From assembly GCF_002211305.1 (NCBI RefSeq), contig NZ_LOKW01000024.1:372001-436000 (forward strand): DNA of 64,000 nt, written 5' to 3'. Below are positions 1 to 7,923 of the stretch, in pieces. Under the pieces are notes generated by a model, which ran no database searches, was not told the DNA's origin, and was given only the letters and a program-made list of their open reading frames with translations. Both the position numbers and the translations under genes were made by a program. This DNA is from Rhizobium sp. R634 (GTDB lineage: Bacteria > Pseudomonadota > Alphaproteobacteria > Rhizobiales > Rhizobiaceae). How positions within the stretch are numbered: the stretch's first letter is position 1; the number at the start of each line of letters is the position of its first letter.

Positions 1-428
1 TCAAATCGTCAGGCACGCCCTTCCTCGTCATCGAGGATTCCGACAAGCGCATCGGCGAATTGAAAGCGCAGGGCATCGAAGCCTTCATGGGCAATGCCGT
101 AGCGCGGGAAACACTCGATCTCGCCAATCTCTCGACGGCGCGCAGCCTCGCCATCGCCATTCCGAACGCCTTCGAGGCCTGCCGCATCGCCGAGCAGGCG
201 CGCAGCGTCAATCCTTCGATCCTCATCGTCGCCCGCGCCCATTCCGACGCCGAGGTCGACGAACTGAAGCAATACGGCGCCGACACCGTCATCATGGGCG
301 AACGCGAAATCGCTCTGGGCATGGTTGACCGGCTCGCTCAAGTGCATCATGAGAGTGTTCCCTATGAAGACAGGCACGAGCCTGATACAATCATACCGAC
401 GGGCACTGCTCCGCTGGAAAAAGAATAA
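1..428 (+). CDS. Kef-type K+/H+ antiporter, C-terminal NAD-binding (TrkA-N) end, partial
   Basis: Only the last ~142 codons are present; the frame is open to the left edge from base 3. The visible part reads as the second half of a Rossmann TrkA-N/RCK domain: a beta strand with FLVIEDSD, then GIEAFMGNA, then a helix-strand pattern ending in ADTVIMGEREIA. In the CPA2/YbaL-KefB family this domain follows ~12 membrane helices and gates monovalent cation/proton exchange in response to nucleotide or thiol ligands. The tail after residue ~110 is poorly conserved and acidic. The next gene follows 54 bases on in the same direction. The family call is good; which antiporter it is cannot be said without the membrane part. 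Confidence 0.8.
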   Translation, partial: KSSGTPFLVIEDSDKRIGELKAQGIEAFMGNAVARETLDLANLSTARSLAIAIPNAFEACRIAEQARSVNPSILIVARAHSDAEVDELKQYGADTVIMGEREIALGMVDRLAQVHHESVPYEDRHEPDTIIPTGTAPLEKE

Positions 429-482
429 GAGATTGGCGCGCTTTTGAGCCGATACGGGAGTGACATCGCTGGAACGGAGGAG

Positions 483-863
483 ATGGAGCTGGACCAGCAC
501 CGTCTGACGATCCGTATCGCCGCTTCCCTTGCCGTCGCCATCCTTGCCTATCTCGGCCTGCTCTTCGGCGGCAATCTGGTTCTCTCGCCTGCCGCCGCGG
601 TCAATACGCTTTCCTCTTCCGGCCGCGATCCGCAGCCGCCGCAGCTGACCGTGCGCGAGGCTCTGCGCGGGGTGCTCGCCGCCGAGCGCAAGCTTGCGCC
701 GAAGCAGACCACTCACGACACCGGATCGTCCCTGCTTGCCGCCGTCCCACCTTTGGATCCCGACGGCTGGGCCGCCGCCGCGCCTCTTGCGGCATTTAAA
801 GCCCCGCTTCGTGCCGCGGTCTCCACGACCTATCAGCCGCGCGCACCGCCGGCAGCGGCCTGA
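483..863 (+). CDS. Small single-pass membrane protein of unknown function
   Basis: 126 residues if started at ATG 483, which has GGAGGAG just upstream; an in-frame TTG at 444 would add 13 residues. One hydrophobic segment (about residues 10-35, SLAVAILAYLGLLFGG) is followed by a Pro/Ala-rich, presumably periplasmic, tail with no recognised domain. It lies between the antiporter gene and secDF, all in one direction with short gaps, so it may be cotranscribed with secDF. I do not recognise the family; lineage-specific proteins of this type are common beside sec genes, but a role in secretion would be a guess. Confidence 0.55.
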   Translation: MELDQHRLTIRIAASLAVAILAYLGLLFGGNLVLSPAAAVNTLSSSGRDPQPPQLTVREALRGVLAAERKLAPKQTTHDTGSSLLAAVPPLDPDGWAAAAPLAAFKAPLRAAVSTTYQPRAPPAAA

Positions 864-948
864 GGCCAGCGCCGAGCGGCGCTTCCGACCATTGACGACA
901 TACCGCCAGCGCCGGAGCGCCGGCCCCCGATTATCTAAGGAATACAAC

Positions 949-3495
949 ATGCGTACCTCACCATGGCTGGTGTTCACCTATTCGGTGATCATCATACTGG
1001 GCCTCTTGATCGCCCTGCCGAACGTCCTGCCGCAATCCACCCTCCAGCGCATCCCGGCGTGGCTGCCGCATGACCAGGTGTCGCTCGGCCTCGACCTTCG
1101 CGGCGGTTCCCACCTCGTGCTTGAAGTCGATGAGGCGGACCTCACCAAGGAGCGGCTGCAATCGCTGCTCCAGGACGCGCGCCGCGTGCTGCGCGAAAAG
1201 GGCATCCAACCGAAGGCCGTCGTGCGCAGCCAGAACCAGATCGTCGTGACGCTTGCCGATGCCTCGCAGAGCGATGCGGCCGTCACCGAACTCAAGACGC
1301 TCGCCAACCCGATCAGCACCGGTCTCAGCGCCGGCCAGGCCGATCTCAATGTCACGGCGAATGGAGCGACCGTCACCGTCGGCTTCTCGCCGGCCGGCAT
1401 CTCCGCCAATGTCGACAACGCCGTCCAGCAGAGCCTCGAAGTCATCCGCCAGCGCGTCGACCAGGTCGGCGTTTCCGAGCCGACCATCCAGCGCATCGGC
1501 GGCAACCGCGTACTCGTCCAGCTGCCGGGCGCGCAGGATCCGTCGCGCCTTCGCGAACTCCTGGGCTCCACGGCGAAGATGTCGTTCCACATGCTCGCGC
1601 CGAACAACCAGCCCGGTCCCGGCGTGACGATGATGAAGGACGACGAAGGAAACTCCTATCCTGTCCTCGACCGCGTCGAAATATCGGGCGACCGGCTTTC
1701 GGATGCCCGCGTCAGCTTCGATCCCAACACCCGCGAGCCGGTCGTCAGCTTCCGCTTCGACAGCGCCGGCGCCACCCGCTTTGCCGATATCACCCGCCAG
1801 AACGTCGGCAATCCCTTCGCCATCGTTCTCGACGACAAGGTGCTGAGCGCACCTGTCATCCGCGAGCCGATCACCGGCGGTTCCGGCCAGATCTCCGGCA
1901 ACTTCTCGGCCGACAGCGCAACGACGCTTGCCGCCATGCTGCGCGCCGGCGCCCTGCCCGCCAAGCTGACCGTCATCGAGGAACGCACCGTCGGCGCCGA
2001 CCTCGGTGCCGACGCCATCAAGATGGGCGTCTATTCCGGCATCGTCGGCTTCGCCCTCGTCGCTGCCTTCATCTTCGTGCTCTACGGAACCTGGGGCATC
2101 CTGGCGAACGTGGCGCTGCTGATCCACACCATCCTGACCTTCTCGGCCCTGACGCTGGTCGGCGCGACGCTGACGCTGCCGGGCATTGCCGGTGTCGTTC
2201 TCGGCATCGGCCTCGCGGTCGATGCGAACGTCCTCATCAACGAGCGTATTCGTGAAGAGACCCGCAAGGGCAAGGGCGCCTTTGCCGCCATCGATACGGG
2301 CTTCAATCGTGCCTATTCGACCATTATCGACGGCAATATGACGGCGCTGATCGCTGCGGCCATCCTGTTCTATTTCGGATCCGGGCCGGTTCGCGGCTTT
2401 GCGGTGACCATGGCGCTCGGCCTGATCATCTCAATGTTCACCTCGGTTGCCTTCGTGCGCGTTGCCATGATCGAGATCACCCGCCGCCGCAAGTTCAAGG
2501 TGCTGAACATCCGGCCGTTGATCCCCTTCAGCCCTTACGACAAGCACATCCAGTTCATGAAGGCGCGCTTCTTCGGCGTCACCGTTTCGGCGCTGCTGTC
2601 GATCGCCTCCGTCGTGCTGTTCATCCATCCCGGCCTGAACTATGGCGTCGATTTCCGCGGCGGCATCCAGATGTCCGTCAAGACCCAGGGCGCGGCCGAT
2701 CTCGCGAAGTTCCGCGAGGGTCTCGATAGCCTCGGCCTCGGCGAAATCACGCTGCAGTCCTTCGGCGACAACAACAGCATTCTCGTTCGCGCCCAGCGGC
2801 AGGAAGGCGGTGAAGAGGCGCAGACGGCAGCAGTGACCAAGCTGAAGGCCGAAGTCGCCAGGATCGATGCGACCGCCACCGTCGAAGGCACCGACGTCAT
2901 CGGCCCGAAGGTCAGCGGCGAGCTTGCCTCGGCCGGCATCCTGTCGGTGGTGATCGCAAGCTTCGCGATGCTGATCTACATTTGGGTGCGGTTCGAATGG
3001 CCGTTCGCCGTCGGCGCCATCGTTACGCTGGTGCTCGACGTCACCAAGGCGATCGGCTTCTTTGCGATCACCGGGCTCGACTTCAACCTGACGGCCATCG
3101 CCGCCATCCTGACGCTCGTCGGCTATTCCGTGAACGACAAGGTCGTCGTCTACGACCGCATGCGCGAAAACATGCGGCTCTACAAGTCGATGCCGTTGCG
3201 CGAGATCATCGACAAGTCGATCAACGAGACGCTCGCACGAAGCCTCTACACCAATGCGACGGCCTTCCTCGCCTTGGTGCCGATGGCGATCTGGGGCGGC
3301 AGCGCGGTCTCGAGCTTCGCGATCCCGATGGTCTTCGGCATTCTCGTTGCCGGCGCCTCGTCGATCTTCATCGCAGCCCCGATCCTGCTCTTCCTGGGCG
3401 ATTGGCGCCGCCGCCATGCCAAGGCACCGGCAAGCGACGAGAACGTCGACATCATCCCGCCCGAACAGGGCCGCCCGCGCAAGTCCGCGACGTAA
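949..3495 (+). CDS. secDF: Protein translocase SecDF fusion
   Basis: 848 residues. SecD and SecF, which use the proton motive force to pull exported proteins out of the SecYEG channel, are joined in one polypeptide. The SecD half starts with a membrane anchor (residues ~7-27) and the GLDLRGGSHLVLEVD signature; a large periplasmic region leads to five helices with LAVDANVLINERIREE. The SecF half begins near residue 540 with a second anchor, the GVDFRGGIQM motif, and helices containing VGYSVNDKVVVYDRMRENM. ATG 949 is chosen because TAAGGA sits 7 bases before it and the anchor starts immediately; longer frames upstream lack support. A strong terminator follows. Fused SecDF is usual in rhizobia and in some Gram-positives. 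Confidence 0.96.
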   Translation: MRTSPWLVFTYSVIIILGLLIALPNVLPQSTLQRIPAWLPHDQVSLGLDLRGGSHLVLEVDEADLTKERLQSLLQDARRVLREKGIQPKAVVRSQNQIVVTLADASQSDAAVTELKTLANPISTGLSAGQADLNVTANGATVTVGFSPAGISANVDNAVQQSLEVIRQRVDQVGVSEPTIQRIGGNRVLVQLPGAQDPSRLRELLGSTAKMSFHMLAPNNQPGPGVTMMKDDEGNSYPVLDRVEISGDRLSDARVSFDPNTREPVVSFRFDSAGATRFADITRQNVGNPFAIVLDDKVLSAPVIREPITGGSGQISGNFSADSATTLAAMLRAGALPAKLTVIEERTVGADLGADAIKMGVYSGIVGFALVAAFIFVLYGTWGILANVALLIHTILTFSALTLVGATLTLPGIAGVVLGIGLAVDANVLINERIREETRKGKGAFAAIDTGFNRAYSTIIDGNMTALIAAAILFYFGSGPVRGFAVTMALGLIISMFTSVAFVRVAMIEITRRRKFKVLNIRPLIPFSPYDKHIQFMKARFFGVTVSALLSIASVVLFIHPGLNYGVDFRGGIQMSVKTQGAADLAKFREGLDSLGLGEITLQSFGDNNSILVRAQRQEGGEEAQTAAVTKLKAEVARIDATATVEGTDVIGPKVSGELASAGILSVVIASFAMLIYIWVRFEWPFAVGAIVTLVLDVTKAIGFFAITGLDFNLTAIAAILTLVGYSVNDKVVVYDRMRENMRLYKSMPLREIIDKSINETLARSLYTNATAFLALVPMAIWGGSAVSSFAIPMVFGILVAGASSIFIAAPILLFLGDWRRRHAKAPASDENVDIIPPEQGRPRKSAT

Positions 3496-3520
3496 CTTCG
3501 GTTGTTAACGCATCCTTGAA

Positions 3521-3555
3521 GAGGGCGCCGGTTGCAGAGCCGGCGCCCTCTTTCT
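3521..3555 (+). terminator. Rho-independent terminator after secDF
   Basis: A perfect 11-bp stem (3521-3531 pairing with 3540-3550, GAGGGCGCCGG/CCGGCGCCCTC) with an 8-base loop is followed by TTTCT. It lies 25 bases after the secDF stop and before the kinase gene at 3621. Confidence 0.85.
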
Positions 3556-3620
3556 ATTGTCGGCACTGCATCGTGCGTTCCCACGCGGGGCGCTCCAAAA
3601 ATGATCGGGGAAACCGCCAT

Positions 3621-4334
3621 ATGTCATCCAACCCGACGAGACCGCCGGAAACCAGCGCTGCCGACAATGAGGAGCGAATCAAACGCTTCCTCGCAACCGC
3701 CTCGCACGACCTGCAATCGCCGCTTCGCCATATCGCCATGTATGCCGAAGTGCTGCTCGACGACCTCGAGGAGACGCTCGAGGATGAGCATCGTCAGAGC
3801 CTCAGGATGATCATGGAAAAGGCGCAGACCGCTCAGCGCCTGACCAAGGCCCTGATGAGTCTCGCCGGCGGCACGCCTCAAGTGACGCCTGAAGAGGTCG
3901 ATCTGCAGGCGCTTGTTGAAAATGTCTGGGGCGAGTTGATCGACGAGACGGCGGTCCGAAATGCCGCGCTTGCAAGCGAAGGCCTTCCTTCCATCCGCAC
4001 CGACCGAGCCCTGCTCGGCCTGGCGCTGAGGCATCTCATTTCCAATGCGCTCATCTATCGCGGCGACTCGCCGCCGCATGTCACGATCAAAGCAGACCGC
4101 GACGGCCCGCTGTGGTTCATTCGCATTTCCGACAATGGCCTGGGTATCGACCCCGCACATCGGGAGCGGATCTTCGAGCCGTTCTGGAAACTGCCGAAGG
4201 CAGGAACGGTTCCCGGCGCCGGTCTCGGGCTGCCGACGGCGCGGGAGTTTCTGAAGGCACTCGGCGGCGATGTCAGCCTCGAACATTCGGATGACAGGGG
4301 CAGCCGCTTCACCATCCAACTGCCCATTGCCTGA
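3621..4334 (+). CDS. Soluble minimal sensor histidine kinase
   Basis: 237 residues with no membrane segment and no recognisable sensor domain. The dimerisation/phosphoacceptor region has His29 in ASHDLQSPLR, the pattern seen in phytochrome-like kinases, and the ATPase domain shows an N box (ISNALIYR), G1 (DNGLGID), F box (FEPFW) and G2 (GAGLGL). It should autophosphorylate in the cytoplasm, with input from a partner protein or the short N-terminal tail. No receiver is adjacent; the nearest lone receivers are at 5730 and 7390. It follows the secDF terminator and therefore has its own promoter. The next gene is convergent, 16 bases away. Confidence 0.85.
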   Translation: MSSNPTRPPETSAADNEERIKRFLATASHDLQSPLRHIAMYAEVLLDDLEETLEDEHRQSLRMIMEKAQTAQRLTKALMSLAGGTPQVTPEEVDLQALVENVWGELIDETAVRNAALASEGLPSIRTDRALLGLALRHLISNALIYRGDSPPHVTIKADRDGPLWFIRISDNGLGIDPAHRERIFEPFWKLPKAGTVPGAGLGLPTAREFLKALGGDVSLEHSDDRGSRFTIQLPIA

Positions 4335-4350
4335 AGGCGCGAAAACCGGT

Positions 4351-5298
4351 TCACCGAAGACTATCCGAGGCTTCCAGCTGGTGATCGCCGCGCAGAAGGT
4401 TCAGCCAGGCCTGCGACACTTTCTCCCCGGCTGTGCCCCCGAAATGGCAATCATCGTAGCGATCATCTCCATCGAGCAGCACGTCAGAATTTACGCCTTC
4501 TCGGATACCGTGGCCGCCTTTTGACAGGGCCAATTGCGCCTGGACTATCGCGTTGTCTGGAATATGCTCCTTAAAGCCGCCATTGCTCGGCTCGAGGCAT
4601 TTCGATGCGATCGAAATGTAAACGGGTGCTTCGACGCCGTGCTGACGCAGCGTGCCAACCATCGACATAAAACGTTCCTGATAGGCCTCCGCAGTGGTGC
4701 CCATAACGAGGTCCGCCTCTCCTTGCACCCAGAGGACGCCCGTTATCCGATAACCGGAATCCTGAAGCTTCTTCGTTGTATCGACCAAAACAGGATTGAA
4801 GTCACCGCCTGCCGCCCATCGTGCGACCTCAGATCCGGAATATGCGAGAGGTGCGAGGACGACGTTGTCATTTTGTCCTGATGCGATCAATTTATTCCCA
4901 AGAAGCGTCCAGTACTCTCCCCTGGTATTGGTCGATCCCAGAAGGGGCGACGCGGCGATGAAGCACCGTTTGTCAAAGGCGTTCACGACCCGAGCGCCAT
5001 AGTTGGACCGGTGCCGTTGTCCACCGTAGTTGGCTGCGTTCGATTGGCCAAGAATGAGCAAGACGGCAGTTCGATCGGTTTGAGTCGGGCAGGTCACAAG
5101 CGTTTTTGTTTCATCGCCGATCAGTCGTTCCTTGTCGTCGAAAGTATACCGGCTTGGAGCCGCCGCCTTCTCTGCGCCGACCATTTTCCGCAGCGCGGAA
5201 AGTTGTGGCCAAGGAAAGATCTCATGTCTCGCGCTCATGCCCCCGAGAAAGAACACGGCGATCAACGCGGCCAGGCCGACTGCTATTGTTTTGCGCAT
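4351..5298 (-). CDS. Exported SGNH-fold carbohydrate esterase (sialate O-acetylesterase-like)
   Basis: 315 residues from ATG 5298, preceded by GAGAGGT; a TTG at 5313 would add five residues. Residues 1-25 form a signal peptide or membrane anchor (KTIAVGLAALIAVFFLGG). The body has the SASA/DUF303 pattern: block I GQSNA with the nucleophile serine, VQGEAD in the middle, and a late DDCHFGG block carrying the likely catalytic histidine. Such enzymes remove acetyl groups from sugars in exopolysaccharides, xylan or sialic acid; the substrate here is unknown. The gene stands alone between two signalling genes and is visibly richer in A/T than secDF, which hints at later acquisition. Confidence 0.75.
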   Translation of the reverse strand: MRKTIAVGLAALIAVFFLGGMSARHEIFPWPQLSALRKMVGAEKAAAPSRYTFDDKERLIGDETKTLVTCPTQTDRTAVLLILGQSNAANYGGQRHRSNYGARVVNAFDKRCFIAASPLLGSTNTRGEYWTLLGNKLIASGQNDNVVLAPLAYSGSEVARWAAGGDFNPVLVDTTKKLQDSGYRITGVLWVQGEADLVMGTTAEAYQERFMSMVGTLRQHGVEAPVYISIASKCLEPSNGGFKEHIPDNAIVQAQLALSKGGHGIREGVNSDVLLDGDDRYDDCHFGGTAGEKVSQAWLNLLRGDHQLEASDSLR

Positions 5299-5729
5299 GT
5301 CGTTACCTCTCAAACATCATCCGATGACATGGGGCCTGCTGACCAATTAAGGCAGCTCCCAGCCGCAAAGGTTCCTTTAGAGCAGCCCCATCTGCTTGCC
5401 CGGGCACGATCTGAAAAAAAGAGTTCGTCGCGAAGATCGAGCCCCAAATCGACGACCATTTCGCGCGGAGTCGCCGAAAACCTGCTATAATCTATAGTCC
5501 GGACCAGTGAGTACAATCATCCGGTTGGGTGAATCGGGTGACCTTGCCACGTCAAAAATAATTGATTTTGAAGTAAGCTCTGGCCCATTGAGAGGACCAG
5601 AGAATGAAGTGCAACCGTTTCACGGCGAGCAGATTACCGGCATTTTGAAGGAGCACGGGACGGGCACGCCGGCCCGGAGCTTTGCCGAAAGCACGGCGTC
5701 ATGCCAGCATCTATAGTGGGGTCTCGGAA
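5299..5729. other. Noncoding stretch between esterase and response regulator
   Basis: About 430 bases with no convincing gene. A 68-codon frame on the minus strand (5310-5516) starts with TTG, lacks a ribosome site and overlaps the esterase leader, so it was not called. TATAAT occurs at 5485-5490 on the plus strand without a clear -35. The stretch should contain the esterase promoter and the region after the receiver gene. Confidence 0.5.
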
Positions 5730-6167
5730 CTAGATGCTGTAATCGTCCTTCCAGAAATCCGGCACGTCATAGGTCACATATTCGCGAATGATGTGCTGGA
5801 GCGTCTGGACGTCGATTTCGTCCTTGCCGATGCGGAAATCGACGCCGTACTCCGGAAACTCCTGGAAATAGCCGCCGGAAATATCGGTCGAGACGACGCC
5901 GATCGGCCCGGTGTAGCCGATGCCGCGCAGTTCGGGCACCGTTTCACGGAAATCCGCATTGGGCAGAAGACGGTTGTCGAGCAGGATGAGATCGAAGCGC
6001 CCCGCGCGGATCTTTTCCAGCGCATCGCCGATCGACGCCGAATATTCGAGTTCGACGGCGGGTTCGGAAAGATCGGCGATCTTCTTCTTGAGCGCACGGA
6101 ATTCGATGAATTCGTCGTCGACAAAGAGAACTTTTACAGCACTCCTCCGCGTTGTTTCGGCGCTCAT
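5730..6167 (-). CDS. Stand-alone response regulator (receiver only)
   Basis: 145 residues forming one CheY-like receiver. The acidic pocket is VDDE (Asp17/Asp18), the phosphoacceptor is Asp64 in LLDNR, the switch Thr is in VVSTD, and the conserved Lys is in IGKDEID. There is no output domain; a short C-terminal extension ends in FWKDDYSI. It begins 31 bases after the stop of the LuxR-type gene on the same strand, so the two are likely cotranscribed. With no DNA-binding part of its own it probably acts by protein contact, perhaps on the neighbouring LuxR protein or as a phosphate sink. The partner kinase is not adjacent. Confidence 0.85.
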   Translation of the reverse strand: MSAETTRRSAVKVLFVDDEFIEFRALKKKIADLSEPAVELEYSASIGDALEKIRAGRFDLILLDNRLLPNADFRETVPELRGIGYTGPIGVVSTDISGGYFQEFPEYGVDFRIGKDEIDVQTLQHIIREYVTYDVPDFWKDDYSI

Positions 6168-6198
6168 CTTCCCAATTTCCCCAGTCCCGAAACCAGCT

Positions 6199-6903
6199 TC
6201 ACGAAACCAATCCGTTTCTCAATGCGATCGCCACCATGTGGACGCGGTTCACGGCATCGAGTTTGCGCGCCGCGGCGGTGATATGCGAATTGACCGTATG
6301 TTCGGACAGGCCGAGGATGATGGCGATTTCCGCCGACGTCTTGCCCTCGCTCGTCCATTTGACGATTTCCGATTCGCGCTGGGTAAGCCGCCCGGACATT
6401 TCCTGCGTCAGAATTTCCTCGTAGAGCTTGTCGAAAATCCGCATCGCGTCCAGCAGCATGTCGGCGATCTCACCCTGATCGGGCTCCTGGCGTTCGCCGC
6501 TGAGCACGAGGCAGTATCGCCGCCCCTCCGGCGTAAACAGGGGAATGAAGAGAAAGACACCACTCCGGAACTCGTTGAAGACGAGATCGGACGCATAGGC
6601 TTCCGGCTGGGCGCCCCTGCCTTGGACCGGCGTCGCCAGAAACTGGGCGGACTTTGCCCGCACGGTCCCGAGCGCTTCCTTCAACGTCGCAATGAAAAGG
6701 CCGACGCGCCGCTCGGCAACGTTGGTGATGACGATATCCCGCTCGCCGAAGGGGGCCGAAGCCTCGGAAATGCGGGCAAGCGCGAAATTGTCGAAGTTGT
6801 AATGCTGCGCCGCCGCCTTCAACAGGCGGAAAAAATCGGTGCGGTTGATCGCCCGGCTAAGCTCCGGTCCGGCATGAAAGGGAATTGCCGAAGCATTGTT
6901 CAT
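6199..6903 (-). CDS. LuxR-family transcriptional regulator, probably not AHL-responsive
   Basis: 234 residues from ATG 6903; a GTG at 6909 with better-spaced AGAGG would add two. The last ~65 residues are a GerE/LuxR helix-turn-helix (RLTQRESEIVKWTSEGKTSAEIA... HTVNSHI). The first ~160 resemble the alpha-beta-alpha fold of autoinducer-binding domains in length and pattern, but I cannot find the W-x3-Y and D-P residues that hold acyl-homoserine lactones in TraR. No luxI-like synthase is in the window. It is therefore a LuxR 'solo', perhaps responding to another ligand or to the cotranscribed receiver. A dyad symmetric element lies just upstream of its start. Confidence 0.82.
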   Translation of the reverse strand: MNNASAIPFHAGPELSRAINRTDFFRLLKAAAQHYNFDNFALARISEASAPFGERDIVITNVAERRVGLFIATLKEALGTVRAKSAQFLATPVQGRGAQPEAYASDLVFNEFRSGVFLFIPLFTPEGRRYCLVLSGERQEPDQGEIADMLLDAMRIFDKLYEEILTQEMSGRLTQRESEIVKWTSEGKTSAEIAIILGLSEHTVNSHITAAARKLDAVNRVHMVAIALRNGLVS

Positions 6904-7389
6904 TCCCACTCTTTCCTCTCCTCCCGCCCGATGCCTCCGATCCCGAAATCTTGGGATATACGTCTTAAACGCGAACAGCTACAAAAATTGCGAGACGGTT
7001 GATGACAAGTATCGAAACGGGGGCTTTCGATATGGAAGGCGGATATCATCAATTATCTCAACTACAGGTGATGCACGGGCAGTTTTACTGGGGGCAGTAG
7101 TTCTTACCTGGGTATCGTAATCTCCCCGCGTTCAACATCCATGAATGCGGGAAGGCAGTGCCAGACGTAAGCGCGAGAGAGCCGATTGGCCCATTCAGCT
7201 AAGGGGTTGGCTGATGTTCGTGGCGGCGAACGCGGGTAAATCGGTTCTCTCAGCGCTTATTTTTGCGTTACGGTCTCTTCGCTTCGGTTGCATCTTGGGA
7301 TGCGTCCTCGACCTTGTCAATTGCGGTTTGTCAACCGCAGCGAACGAACGGCGGAAAACGGGCCTTCAGGCTTCCATCGTTTTCTACAC
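6904..7389. other. Long intergenic region with no gene
   Basis: Roughly 485 bases between the start of the LuxR-type gene and the end of the next receiver gene, both on the minus strand. Apart from the dyad at 6940-6957 I see no repeat, hairpin terminator or frame with a ribosome site. Base composition is mixed, with several AT-rich runs (7040-7070, 7255-7265). A small RNA cannot be excluded by eye. Confidence 0.5.
6940..6957. promoter_or_regulatory. Candidate operator dyad upstream of the luxR-type gene
   Basis: The 18 bases ATCCCGAAATCTTGGGAT match their own reverse complement at 14 of 18 positions, with perfect 5-bp outer arms. The centre is about 45 bases before the start of the LuxR-type gene, where an autoregulatory or activator site would be expected. 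Length and symmetry resemble lux-type boxes. Binding is inferred only. Confidence 0.35.
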
Positions 7390-7761
7390 TTAAAGATTGA
7401 GAATGATCGCAGCAAGATCAAGCGGCTTCTCGAGATAAAAATCGGCGCCGGCCTCCAGCGCACGCGCACGGTCCTCATCGGCATCCGATCCGCTGCAGAT
7501 GGCAAGCCGCATCGCTTTGAACCGATCATCCCGGCACAACCGGTTCATCAGCCCAACGCCGCTATCCAGCGGCATATAGAGGTCGGCAATCAGCAGGTCG
7601 GGCGGGCTCTTGCCTTCCGCCACACGCCGCTCCAGCGCCTCGAATACCGTCTCGGCGGTCGAAAAACAGAATAGATCGACATCTATCTGCTGCTTCCTGC
7701 TGATATAGTCGAGATAGAAGAGGTCATCCCTGCTGTCGTCGACGTAGAATAAAGTAGGCAT
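7390..7761 (-). CDS. Stand-alone response regulator (receiver only)
   Basis: 123 residues from ATG 7761 (a TTG four codons upstream is less likely). A single receiver: acidic pair in YVDDS (Asp8/Asp9), phosphoacceptor Asp60 in LLIADLYMPLDSG, switch region AICSGSD, and Lys in LEKPLD. No output domain. It is transcribed away from the large kinase gene at 7924, with a 162-base gap that must hold both promoters, so it is a plausible member of that kinase's phosphorelay. It has no strong ribosome site. The function is inferred from context. Confidence 0.82.
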   Translation of the reverse strand: MPTLFYVDDSRDDLFYLDYISRKQQIDVDLFCFSTAETVFEALERRVAEGKSPPDLLIADLYMPLDSGVGLMNRLCRDDRFKAMRLAICSGSDADEDRARALEAGADFYLEKPLDLAAIILNL

Positions 7762-7923
7762 CCAGCACCGCAACTCAGATATTGTTGGAATGGTCCTCGC
7801 CGTCCTTCGACATCACGATAAGGCCGTTTTGCTAAAATTCGATATACATTGCTACAAATCGTTTCACAAAAAGCACGGCACAGCCCTGGCTTGCCTATTG
7901 AGTATTCCTCGATTTCGGAAAAA

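Noticed and set aside
958..2127. 389-codon frame on the minus strand within secDF
   Set aside because: It lies wholly inside the well-supported secDF gene in an antisense frame; composition is Asp/Gly/Ala-rich as expected of a shadow frame in high-GC DNA.
5310..5516. Possible 68-residue protein on the minus strand
   Set aside because: TTG start, no ribosome site, overlap with the esterase leader, and no recognisable family.
7145..7393. 82-codon frame in the long intergenic region
   Set aside because: No ribosome site, odd composition and no family features; it also runs into the next gene's antisense.
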